From contig JAPSKH010000001.1 of the NCBI GenBank assembly GCA_031177765.1, positions 45,917 through 109,916 of the forward strand: DNA of 64,000 nt, read 5' to 3'. The notes beneath the pieces are model-generated. The model searched no databases. It saw only the letters and a program-made list of their open reading frames with translations, and was not told where the DNA came from. The position numbers and the translations under genes are program-made. The stretch is from Microbacterium sp. (GTDB lineage Bacteria > Actinomycetota > Actinomycetes > Actinomycetales > Microbacteriaceae). Positions 51,657 through 61,787 of the stretch are shown here, piece after piece. Every line of letters begins with the position of its first letter. The first letter of the stretch is position 1.

Positions 51657-53741
51657 TCAGGCGTCGATGCGCTCGCGTGCGAGCCGGTCGCTGGAGTCGA
51701 TGATGAACTCCTTGCGCGGGGCGACGTCGTTGCCCATGAGCAGCTCGAAGACCGACGACGCCGCCTCGGCGTCCTGCATGCGGACCCGGCGCAGGGTGCG
51801 GCCGGCACGGTCCATCGTGGTCGTCGCCAGCTGGTCGGCATCCATCTCGCCCAGGCCCTTGTAGCGCTGCACCGGCTCCTGCCACCGCTTGCCGGCCTTG
51901 GAGAGCTTGGCCAGCAGTCCGTGCAGCTCCTGCTCGGAGTACGTGTAGATGGTGTCGTTGGGCTTGGACCCGGGGTTCATGACGACGACGCGATGCAGCG
52001 GCGGCACGGCGGCGAAGACGCGGCCTTCCTCGATGAGCGGGCGCATGTAGCGGAAGAACAGCGTGAGCAGCAGCGTGCGGATGTGCGCGCCGTCGACGTC
52101 GGCATCGCTCATCAGGATGATCTTGCCGTAGCGGGCTGCCTCGATGTCGAACGAGCGTCCGGATCCCGCTCCGATGACCTGGATGATGGCGGCGCACTCG
52201 GCGTTGGAGAGCATGTCGCTGATGGACGCCTTCTGGACGTTCAGGATCTTGCCGCGGATGGGAAGCAGCGCCTGATACTCGCTGTTGCGGGCGAGCTTGG
52301 CGGTCCCGAGGGCGGAGTCTCCCTCGACGATGAACAGCTCCGACTCCGCGACGTCGTTGGAGCGGCAGTCGGCGAGCTTGGCGGGGAGCGAGGACGACTC
52401 CAGTGCGTTCTTGCGGCGCTGGGTCTCCTTGTGCGTGCGCGCCGAGATGCGCGCCTTCATCTCGGAGACGACCTTGTCGAGCAGCAGTGCCGTCTGCGCC
52501 TTGTCGTCGCGCTTGGCGGAGGTGAACCGTGCGGTGAGCTCGCGCGTGACGACGTTCGCGACGATCTGGCGGACGGCCGGAGTGCCCAGCACCTCCTTCG
52601 TCTGCCCCTCGAACTGCGGCTCGGGCAGGCGCACCGTCAGGACGGCGGACAGCCCCGCGAGGATGTCGTCCTTCTCGAGCTTGTCGTTGCCGACCTTGAG
52701 CCTGCGGGCGTTCTGCTCGACCTGCGTGCGCAGCACCTTCATCAGGCCCTGCTCGAAGCCCTGCTGATGCGTGCCGCCCTTGGGCGTGGCGATGATGTTC
52801 ACGAACGAGCGCGTCATGGTCTCGTAGCCCGTGCCCCACCGCACCGCGATGTCGACGTGGCACTCGCGCTCGAGCTCGGTCGGGACCATGGCGCCCGAGG
52901 GCTGCAGCACGGGCACCGTCTCGGTGAAGGTGCCCGACCCGGTGAGTCGCCAGGTGTCGGTGATCGCCGCATCGGGCGCCAGGAAGTCGGCGAACTCCGA
53001 GATGCCGCCGTCATAGCGGAAGCTGGTCTCGACCGGACCTCCGCCATCGCCGTCGATGCCGCGCTCGTCGCGGATCACGATCTCGAGCCCGGGGACGAGG
53101 AACGCGGTCTGACGCGCGCGCTGCTCGAGCTCCTGGAGGTTGAACGCGGCGTCCTTGGTGAAGATCTGCCGGTCCGCCCAGTAGCGGATGCGGGTGCCCG
53201 TCACGCCCTTGGCGGTCCTGCCCGCCACGCGCAGCTCGGAGCTCTTCTCGAAGGGCGTGAACGGCGACGTGGGGTGCGGTCCGGCGAAGACGCCGGGCTC
53301 GCCCCGGTGGAACGACATCGCCCATGTCTTGCCGCCGCGGTCGACCTCGACGTCGAGCCGCTCCGACAGGGCGTTCACCACGGATGCGCCGACGCCGTGC
53401 AGGCCTCCCGAGGCCGCATACGAGCCGCCGCCGAACTTGCCGCCGGCGTGCAGCTTGGTGAAGACCACCTCGACGCCGGACAGCCCGGTCCGCGGTTCGA
53501 TGTCGACGGGGATGCCGCGCGCGCGGTCGCGCACCTCGACGCTGCCGTCGGCGTGCAGCACGATGTCGATGCGGGAGCCGTGGCCGGCGAGGGCCTCGTC
53601 GACGGAGTTGTCGATGATCTCCCAGAGGCAGTGCATCAGACCCCGCGAATCGGTGGATCCGATGTACATGCCGGGGCGCTTGCGGACCGCCTCGAGCCCC
53701 TCGAGCACCTGGAGATGATGGGCGGAGTACTCGGAGGTCAC
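51657..53741 (-). CDS. parE: DNA topoisomerase IV subunit B (ParE/GyrB family)
   Basis: VLEGLEAVRKRPGMYIGSTDSRGLMHCLWEIIDNSVDEALAGHG; FIVEGDSALGTAKLARN TOPRIM motif. Confidence 0.93.
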   Translation of the reverse strand: MTSEYSAHHLQVLEGLEAVRKRPGMYIGSTDSRGLMHCLWEIIDNSVDEALAGHGSRIDIVLHADGSVEVRDRARGIPVDIEPRTGLSGVEVVFTKLHAGGKFGGGSYAASGGLHGVGASVVNALSERLDVEVDRGGKTWAMSFHRGEPGVFAGPHPTSPFTPFEKSSELRVAGRTAKGVTGTRIRYWADRQIFTKDAAFNLQELEQRARQTAFLVPGLEIVIRDERGIDGDGGGPVETSFRYDGGISEFADFLAPDAAITDTWRLTGSGTFTETVPVLQPSGAMVPTELERECHVDIAVRWGTGYETMTRSFVNIIATPKGGTHQQGFEQGLMKVLRTQVEQNARRLKVGNDKLEKDDILAGLSAVLTVRLPEPQFEGQTKEVLGTPAVRQIVANVVTRELTARFTSAKRDDKAQTALLLDKVVSEMKARISARTHKETQRRKNALESSSLPAKLADCRSNDVAESELFIVEGDSALGTAKLARNSEYQALLPIRGKILNVQKASISDMLSNAECAAIIQVIGAGSGRSFDIEAARYGKIILMSDADVDGAHIRTLLLTLFFRYMRPLIEEGRVFAAVPPLHRVVVMNPGSKPNDTIYTYSEQELHGLLAKLSKAGKRWQEPVQRYKGLGEMDADQLATTTMDRAGRTLRRVRMQDAEAASSVFELLMGNDVAPRKEFIIDSSDRLARERIDA

Positions 53742-53910
53742 AATCTCCCATCGTAGGCGCGCCCGCCGACGGTCCCGCGCAGACACGCGTTCCCGGGCGC
53801 CGTCCGTACGCGCTGAGCGAAATCTTCCGGATCCCGGCATTCTCCCGCCTGGGGCGTGGTTGTATTTCATGACCCGAAACGGAGTTCTACGCATACGAGG
53901 AGGCACCGAG

Positions 53911-54135
53911 ATGAACACGCTTTCGACGCAGCAGGAGAACGGCGCCGTCCTCGAGTACCGGCTCACCGCGGCGGACCGGTGCGACTCGTGCGGCGCGCAG
54001 GCCTACATCGCGGCCGAGGTCAACGGCAGCGAGCTGCTCTTCTGCGCCCACCACGGTCGCAAGTACGAAGAGAAGCTGCGTGCCGTCGCGTCGTCATGGC
54101 ACGACGAGACCGCGCGTCTGACCGAGTCGGCCTGA
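53911..54135 (+). CDS. Small zinc-binding-like actinobacterial protein (DUF7455-type)
   Basis: MNTLSTQQENGAVLEYRLTAADRCDSCGAQAYIAAEVNGSELLFCAHHGRKYEEKLRA: CxxC...CxHH pattern; GAGGAGG RBS. Confidence 0.85.
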   Translation: MNTLSTQQENGAVLEYRLTAADRCDSCGAQAYIAAEVNGSELLFCAHHGRKYEEKLRAVASSWHDETARLTESA

Positions 54136-54141
54136 CACCGG

Positions 54142-55179
54142 TCACGCAGCCCCGTACACGCGCGGGAGGAGCGGCGAGACGCGCACCGCGATCTCCTCGC
54201 CGATCGTCCCGATGAGCTCGGCGAGGTCGGTCGGCGAGCCCGCTCCCCCGCCGTAGACGGTGACCGTGTCGCCCACGGCGGCACCGGACCACGCCTCGAC
54301 CGAGGTCCACTCGCCGATGGCGAGGACGCGGCGCGGGCCCGCCGGTGTGCCGACCCACGCGCGCCCTGCCAGCGTCGACGGCAGTCCCTCGAGTGCGCCG
54401 ATGCCCACGGTGACCTCTCGGTCGCCGACCGCGATGACGTCGGCCTCCAATCGCCCCGCGGGCGCGAGACCCAGGGCCGCGGCGTCCGGGCCTCCGGCGG
54501 AGCGGATGCCGTAGCAGAACGCACCGACCCGGACCATGTCGTAACGGAACTCGGGGCGCGCGAAGGACGCCGCGCTCGCCGCCAGGTGACGCATCGCCGG
54601 CCGCAGGCCCGCGGCGGAGGCCTCGGCCAGCGCACGCTCGTATGCGACCCGCGCCGCGTCGTCCTCGTCGTCGGACGCCTCGGCGATGTGGCTCCACACC
54701 CCTGCGACCTCGATCGATCCTTCGGCTTGGAGCTGCGCCGCCCGAGCGACGAACGCCGGCCAGTGCTCCGGGCGCACGCCGTTGCGGTGCAGACCGGTGT
54801 CGATCTTCAGGTGCACGCGCGGCGTGCCGCCGGCCGCGGAGGCCGCGCGCGCGACATCCTCGAGCAGTGCCGCATCCCCGACGCCGATGTCGAGGTCCGC
54901 TGCGATCGCGTCGTCGATGTCGCCGCCGGTCGCGGCGATCCACGTGAAGATGCGGGGGGCATCGCCCAGCGCATCCCGCACCGCCCGCCCGGTGCGCACG
55001 TCGAACGCGCCGAACCAGGTGACGCCCTCGCGTGAGGCCGTCCGCACGACCTCCCGCAGGCCGTGCCCGTACGCGTCGTCCTTCACCACGAGCATCAGCT
55101 CGGACGGCGCGACGGTCGCTCGCACCCGCTCGATGTTGGCCGCCAGCTGCGCCAGATCCACGTGCAGTCGCGCGGTCAC
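54142..55179 (-). CDS. Alanine racemase-like protein A: complete barrel with PLP-Lys motif, degenerate C-terminal domain
   Basis: LMLVVKDDAYGHGLREVV, KIDTGLHRNGV, GVWSHIAEASD, FRYDMVRVGAFCYGIR; no VSYG.TY / cMD motifs in the C-terminal half. Confidence 0.88.
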   Translation of the reverse strand: MTARLHVDLAQLAANIERVRATVAPSELMLVVKDDAYGHGLREVVRTASREGVTWFGAFDVRTGRAVRDALGDAPRIFTWIAATGGDIDDAIAADLDIGVGDAALLEDVARAASAAGGTPRVHLKIDTGLHRNGVRPEHWPAFVARAAQLQAEGSIEVAGVWSHIAEASDDEDDAARVAYERALAEASAAGLRPAMRHLAASAASFARPEFRYDMVRVGAFCYGIRSAGGPDAAALGLAPAGRLEADVIAVGDREVTVGIGALEGLPSTLAGRAWVGTPAGPRRVLAIGEWTSVEAWSGAAVGDTVTVYGGGAGSPTDLAELIGTIGEEIAVRVSPLLPRVYGAA

Positions 55180-55865
55180 GGCGCCACCTCCCGGATCGCC
55201 CTCAGGCCCACGGCGGCGACGAGCTCCGCCGGAAGCATCCCGGTCGCCGCGACCCACTCCGCCAAGGAGGGCTCCCCGCGACCGGCCTCTCCCAGGAACA
55301 CCGCCTGGTCGCCGCGCGCGACAGGGACGTCGGCGACGTCCACCACGCACACGTCCATCGCGACGCGTCCGACGATCCGCTGACGCGACCCGCGGATCGT
55401 CACGTCGGCGACGTTGCCCAGCGCGCGGACGACGCCCTGCGCGTAGCCGCCGGTCACGAGGGCGACGCGCGTGTCGCGCGGTGCCCGGTAGGAGTAGCCG
55501 TACGAGACGCCCTCGCCCGCCCGGAGCTCCTTGACCGAGAGCACCGTCCCGTGCAGGCGCAGCACCGGGCAGGCGTCCGCGGCGCCGCCGGGCAGCCCGA
55601 ACAGGGTGCGGGGGTCGACGTCGCGGACCGCACCGCCGCTGGGCGCGAAGGTGAAGCCTTCACCGTCGAGGACACCGCGCACCAGGTCCTCACCGTGCCC
55701 CCACGCGTCGGCGCGGAGCAGGCGCGCCGAGAACGAGCGACCCCCCGCGTGCCCGGCGATGCGGGCGTTGCGAATGAGGGCGCTCCGCGAGACCCGGGCG
55801 ACGGGGGCGCTGCGCGGAACGGATCGGTCCGCCGGCGTATCGCACCCAGAGATCGCCGAACCCAC
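55176..55865 (-). CDS. Alanine racemase-like protein B: truncated N-terminal part, intact C-terminal domain
   Basis: VSRSALIRNARIAGHAGGRSFSARLLRADAWGHGEDLVRGVL (Arg in place of PLP-Lys), then GEGVSYGYSYRAPRDTRVALVTGGYAQG...IVGRVAMDVCVVDV; GTGA overlap with the downstream racemase gene. Confidence 0.85.
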   Translation of the reverse strand: MGSAISGCDTPADRSVPRSAPVARVSRSALIRNARIAGHAGGRSFSARLLRADAWGHGEDLVRGVLDGEGFTFAPSGGAVRDVDPRTLFGLPGGAADACPVLRLHGTVLSVKELRAGEGVSYGYSYRAPRDTRVALVTGGYAQGVVRALGNVADVTIRGSRQRIVGRVAMDVCVVDVADVPVARGDQAVFLGEAGRGEPSLAEWVAATGMLPAELVAAVGLRAIREVAP

Positions 55866-55910
55866 GCCTCTAGACTAACGGGGTCCCCCGATCCCGACCC
55901 CGGAGAACGC

Positions 55911-56933
55911 ATGCCATCCTCAGGCCTGGGCCTCGCGCCTCGCCTCCGCTACCTCGCCGGCCGAGCACGCCGCATCGACGTCGGCTCCGTCCTCGAGCGC
56001 GCCAGGGAGACCTCGCGCCAGCACGGCAAGTGGATGCCGGCGATCCTGGTGGACATGCTGTGGTCGGCGGGATTCCGTCAGGTCGGATTCCAGGACTACG
56101 TCGACTACGACTTCGCGATCCTCAGCCGCGCCGAGCGCGAGACGTTCATGACGCATCCGGTGTCCAACCAGCTCTCGCAGAAGTACGACCACCCCGACCA
56201 CCGCCATCTCTTCCAGGACAAGGTGGAGTTCGACCGGGTCTTCAGCGCGTTCCTGCGCCGCGAGTGGATGGTGGTCGAGGAGGACAACGCGGACGCCGTC
56301 CGCGCCTTCGCCGAGCGACACGGAACGATCGTGACGAAGGAGCCCGTCGGCCAGGCCGGCACCGGCGTCCATCGGTATCACGCCGCCGACGTCGAGGACT
56401 GGGATGCCTTCCACCGGGGGCTGCGTCAGCGCGGGGAACTGCTCATCGAGGAGGTCATCCGCCAGCACGACGACCTCGCCGCGGTGTGCCCTGGGACGGT
56501 CAATACGACGCGGGTGACGGCGTTCTTCGATGGTCAGCAGACCCACATCCTGGCGATGGCGCAGAAGTTCGGCCGCGGCGCGGTGAGCGACCAGATGACC
56601 TTCGGCGGCTTCTACACGATGCTCGACGACGACGGGCACGCCGTCGGGCCCGGCTACGACTCGCACGGCCACGTGCACGAGCGCCATCCCGATTCCGGCT
56701 TCGTGATCGCCGACTTCCAGCTGCCGATGGTGGAGCAGGTCAAGGCGTTCGTGGACCAGGTGGCGCGCGTCGTTCCGCAGGTGCAGTACGTCGGGTGGGA
56801 CATCGTCGTCACTGCGGACGGGCCCGTCCTGGTCGAAGGCAACTGGGGGGCGGGCGTGTACGAGAACAAGCCGAGCGTGACGGGCATCCGCACGGGCCAC
56901 AAGCCGCGGTATCGCGCAGCCATCGGATTCTGA
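55911..56933 (+). CDS. ATP-grasp domain protein (sugar-transfer-associated ATP-grasp type)
   Basis: IVTKEPVGQAGTGVHRY, LLIEEVIRQHDDLAAVCPGTVNTTRVTAFF, YVGWDIVVTADGPVLVEGNWGAG. Confidence 0.85.
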   Translation: MPSSGLGLAPRLRYLAGRARRIDVGSVLERARETSRQHGKWMPAILVDMLWSAGFRQVGFQDYVDYDFAILSRAERETFMTHPVSNQLSQKYDHPDHRHLFQDKVEFDRVFSAFLRREWMVVEEDNADAVRAFAERHGTIVTKEPVGQAGTGVHRYHAADVEDWDAFHRGLRQRGELLIEEVIRQHDDLAAVCPGTVNTTRVTAFFDGQQTHILAMAQKFGRGAVSDQMTFGGFYTMLDDDGHAVGPGYDSHGHVHERHPDSGFVIADFQLPMVEQVKAFVDQVARVVPQVQYVGWDIVVTADGPVLVEGNWGAGVYENKPSVTGIRTGHKPRYRAAIGF

Positions 56934-56939
56934 CAGCGA

Positions 56940-56979
56940 CGAAGGGGCGGGGCCGGCGTGTGCCGGACCGGCCCCTTCG
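56940..56979. terminator. Bidirectional hairpin between convergent ATP-grasp and CofE-like genes
   Basis: CGAAGGGGC ... CCGGC-GTGT-GCCGG ... GCCCCTTCG nested inverted repeats. Confidence 0.7.
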
Positions 56980-56986
56980 TGCGACG

Positions 56987-57678
56987 TCAGATCTCGCGGA
57001 CGATGCCCAGCGGCGTCGACTCGTGACCCTGCCCCAACGGATTGTCTCTGAGGATCGTCACGAGGCGGCGCTCGCCGGCCTTGTCGAGCGTGGAACCGAG
57101 GATGTTGCCGCCGATGTCGTTGATGTCGACCACGGCGACCTCGGCCCGCACCGGAAGCAGGCGCTGCACGCGCTGGGCGACCTCGCGCGGCTTCTCGGGA
57201 CCGAGGACGACCGCCGTGTTGTACGGCGGGATCGTGTGCGACGTCGGCCCGTCGATCGAGCGCGCCTTGTAGCCGGCGACGCGGTAGAAGTCGCCGCGGC
57301 GGCCGAACAGCTTGGTGACGGCCGAGACGGCGGCGGCGAGAAGGATCCGCGGCGTGCCGCACTCCCGCAGAGCCATCTCCATCGTCTCGGGCATGCCCAG
57401 CCCGATGCCGTAGCTGGTGCGCGTGACGTATCTCGAGAGGAAGCGCGCCAGGCGCCGCGGCCGGATCTCGTCGAGCTGGTACGACCTGCCCTGGGTGATC
57501 GCCACGATCTTCTCGGTGACGAAGAGCAGGTCGCCCTCGCGCACCACGTCGGCGGCGTACTCGCGCACGATGCCGTCGAGGTCATCACCGGGCATCACGA
57601 CACGGGTGCGGATCGGGATGCGGGCGTACGACGAGCCGTCGACGTGGACGGTGAGCGCCTTGCCGGCGTTCGCCTCGC

Positions 57679-57682
<4 letters not shown>
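56987..57682 (-). CDS. CofE-like (coenzyme F420-0:L-glutamate ligase domain) protein
   Basis: [66 protein letters not shown] overlap with rpoD. Confidence 0.8.
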
Positions 57683-59073
<1,391 letters not shown>

Positions 59074-59154
59074 GTTTCGCCTTTCACCGACGCCGCGGGT
59101 CCCGCGCTGTCGGTCGATTTCGGACACTAGTAAGACCCTTGTCAAGTCCACGGG

Positions 59155-59172
59155 CGTTCGCGTACGCGAACG
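59155..59172. promoter_or_regulatory. 18-bp perfect palindrome CGTTCGCGTACGCGAACG upstream of rpoD
   Basis: Self-complementary; flanked on both sides by outward-facing TTGACA hexamers (59145-59140 minus, 59179-59184 plus). Confidence 0.5.
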
Positions 59173-59303
59173 AAGTGGTTGACAACGGGTCAGGGCATCC
59201 AGTATCTCATACTCGTCGTGCGCCGCCAGCATCCCCTGAACCGGCGTGGGCGCACCATACCTTCCGAATGTTGCAACGCGCCACCCGGCCGCGGAATTCC
59301 GCG

Positions 59304-60224
59304 TCAGCCGATGCGTTTGTCGTCGTCTCCCGGGCGCGTCGCGAGGAAGCGCTCGAGCTCCGCGGCGAGCTCGTCGGCGCTGGGCAGGTCGCCGGTGTGG
59401 ATCATCGGCGTGGCCGACGTGGAACCGGCCATATAGGCGTCATAGCGCTCCTCGAGCCCCTGGACCATGCGAGCGAGCTCCTCGCTGCCTTCGATCTGCT
59501 CGGTGACCTTGGCGAGGTATTCGCGGTTCTCGTCCCGCAGCGTGTCGCCCGAGAACACCAGACCGGTGGCGACGGTGAGGCTGTCCAGCGCCGCGAGGGC
59601 GGCGGCCGGGTACTCGGTGTCTCCCAGATAGTGGGGCACCAGCAGCACGAAGCCGGCGATCGCGGCGCCCGCCTCCGCCAGACGGTACTCGAGCAGGTGA
59701 CCGGCGGTCGCCGGCACCTGCGTGTGCGGCTGCCACACCGAGTGCGCCTCGGTCAGCTCCGAGCGCGTCCCGCTGACCGTCGTCCCGATGGGCCGCGTGT
59801 GCGGCACCGGCATGGGGATGGCGTGGACCCACGTCACCGTCGAGACCGCGAAGATGTCGGCGAAGTCGACGACCGCCTCGGCGAAGGCATCCCAGCCGAA
59901 GTCCGGCTCGTATCCTGCCAGCAGCAGGAAAGGCTGCCCGAGCGCGTCGTGCGCGAAGGACAGCTCGAGCCGCGGCGGACGGTAGTCCGTCAGGTGATCG
60001 CGCTCGAACGCGACGATCGGACGGCGCGCGCGGTAGTCCAGCAGCGAGTCGTTGGAGAAGACGGCCAGCGGCGTGGGCGCCAGCTCATCGCGGAAGTACT
60101 CGATCAGACGCGTGACCGCTCCGCCAGCGTCGGTGAACCCGGTGAGGGCGATGACGAGCGGCAGACCGCGGGGCACCGGCGGGGCCGATGCCGAGCGCTC
60201 GAACAGCGGGCCTGGGAAGGGCAT
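59304..60224 (-). CDS. PAC2 family protein
   Basis: [29 protein letters not shown]...[23 protein letters not shown]2 (proteasome assembly chaperone-like) family. Confidence 0.88.
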   Translation of the reverse strand: MPFPGPLFERSASAPPVPRGLPLVIALTGFTDAGGAVTRLIEYFRDELAPTPLAVFSNDSLLDYRARRPIVAFERDHLTDYRPPRLELSFAHDALGQPFLLLAGYEPDFGWDAFAEAVVDFADIFAVSTVTWVHAIPMPVPHTRPIGTTVSGTRSELTEAHSVWQPHTQVPATAGHLLEYRLAEAGAAIAGFVLLVPHYLGDTEYPAAALAALDSLTVATGLVFSGDTLRDENREYLAKVTEQIEGSEELARMVQGLEERYDAYMAGSTSATPMIHTGDLPSADELAAELERFLATRPGDDDKRIG

Positions 60225-60308
60225 GCCTCCATGCTACGAGTCGGGCCGGTGGTCGGACGCGCGACGGTGGCGCTCAGAGCGAACAGCGGCGTCTCTAGGA
60301 TGGACAGC

Positions 60309-61787
60309 ATGTCGTTCCCCGACCTCGAATACCGCACCGCACCGATCCGAGAGTCCGACGCCGACGCGATCCTCCTGGCGCTTCCGCCGCTGGAGGGGGA
60401 CGACATCCCCGCCCTCGCCGATTGGCCGGGCCTTCGCGAGTCCCTGCTGGCTGTCGGGTTCACCGGCTCACCGGGGAGCGTCTCGCGCGTGTACGCGCCG
60501 GAGAGCACCTCGCTGCCGCTCGCCGTCGTGGGCACCGGTGCGACGCCGGATGAGGCGGCCCTGCGGGACGCCGTGGGCGCTGCGGTGCGCACCCTCACCG
60601 GTTTCGGGACGATCTCCGTGGCCGCACCGGCGGCCGACCCGAGCCTGTGGGTCGCGGCGGCCGAAGGCGCCGCCCTGGGCGGCTACCGGTTCGAGGGCTA
60701 CAAACGCGAGCCGGGCAAGTCCCGGGCCGCGCGCGTCGTGGTGCACGGCTCTGCCGAGCCTGATGAGGAGGCGCTGCGCCTGGTCATCGAGACGGCGTCG
60801 GCGGTCGCACTGGTGAAGGACCTCGTCGCCACTCCGGCCCAGTGGCTCGGGCCCGACGACTTCGCGCGCGCGGCGACGGAGGCCGTCAGCGGTCTCCCCG
60901 TGACCGCCGAGGTCCTCGACGAGGCGGCGCTGCAGGAACAGGGATTCGGTGGGATCCTGGGCGTCGGTCAAGGCTCCGAGCGCCCGCCGCGGCTCGTGCG
61001 ACTGGACTACGCGCCCGATGGTGCGACGCGGCACGTCGCACTCGTCGGCAAGGGCATCACCTTCGACACCGGCGGGCTTTCGCTGAAGCCTGCCGCGTCG
61101 ATGGTCGGCATGAAGTACGACATGGCGGGCGCCGCGACGGTCCTGGCGGTGCTGCGCGCCGTCGCGGCGGTCGGCGCCCCTGTGCACGTGACCGCGTGGC
61201 TGTGCATGGCCGACAACATGCCGTCCGGTCGCGCGCTCCGTCCGGGCGACGTGGTCCGCACGGTCGACGGCACCACCGTCGAGGTTCTCAACACCGACGC
61301 CGAAGGGCGCCTCGTCCTCGCCGACGGCATCGCGGCGGCGAGCCGGGAGCGTCCGGATGTCCTGGTCGATGTCGCCACGCTGACCGGCGCCATCATCATC
61401 GCGCTGGGCACGCGGCACGTCGGCGTGATGGGCGACGACGAAGCCGTCGCCGCCTATCTCGCGGCGGCCGAGCAGGCAGGTGAGCCCGCATGGCGCCTGC
61501 CGCTGCCGGCTCACATGGCGGAGGAGCTCGACTCCCCCATCGCCGATCTGCAGAACGCCAAGATCGGCGACCCCGCGGGCGGGTCGCTGTTCGCCGGGCT
61601 GTTCCTGCGTCACTTCGTCGGCCGTGTGGGCGACGAGCCCGACGCTGCGCGGATCCCCTGGGTGCACCTGGACATCGCCGGCGCCGGCATGAACAAGGGC
61701 GGCGCGTACGGCTACACCGACAAGGGCCCCACCGCCGCGACCGTCCGCAGCCTCATCCGCTTCGTTCTGACAGAGGAGTCAGCATGA
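60309..61787 (+). CDS. pepA: Leucyl aminopeptidase (M17)
   Basis: LVGKGITFDTGGLSLKPAASMVGMKYDMAGAATVLAVLRA, NTDAEGRLVLADGI. Confidence 0.96.
   Translation: MSFPDLEYRTAPIRESDADAILLALPPLEGDDIPALADWPGLRESLLAVGFTGSPGSVSRVYAPESTSLPLAVVGTGATPDEAALRDAVGAAVRTLTGFGTISVAAPAADPSLWVAAAEGAALGGYRFEGYKREPGKSRAARVVVHGSAEPDEEALRLVIETASAVALVKDLVATPAQWLGPDDFARAATEAVSGLPVTAEVLDEAALQEQGFGGILGVGQGSERPPRLVRLDYAPDGATRHVALVGKGITFDTGGLSLKPAASMVGMKYDMAGAATVLAVLRAVAAVGAPVHVTAWLCMADNMPSGRALRPGDVVRTVDGTTVEVLNTDAEGRLVLADGIAAASRERPDVLVDVATLTGAIIIALGTRHVGVMGDDEAVAAYLAAAEQAGEPAWRLPLPAHMAEELDSPIADLQNAKIGDPAGGSLFAGLFLRHFVGRVGDEPDAARIPWVHLDIAGAGMNKGGAYGYTDKGPTAATVRSLIRFVLTEESA

Noticed and set aside
54142-55865. Simple frameshifted pseudogene of a single alr
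   Set aside because: AlrB has its own N-terminal Alr remnant (ALIRNARIAGHAGG...RADAWGHG) upstream of its C-domain, and AlrA has its own full C-terminal region. The order is also B then A, so one frameshift in a single ancestral gene cannot explain the pair.
59155-59172. SOS (LexA) box at rpoD
   Set aside because: Actinobacterial LexA boxes read CGAAC-N4-GTTCG; here the half-sites are in the opposite order, so it was kept only as an unknown palindrome.
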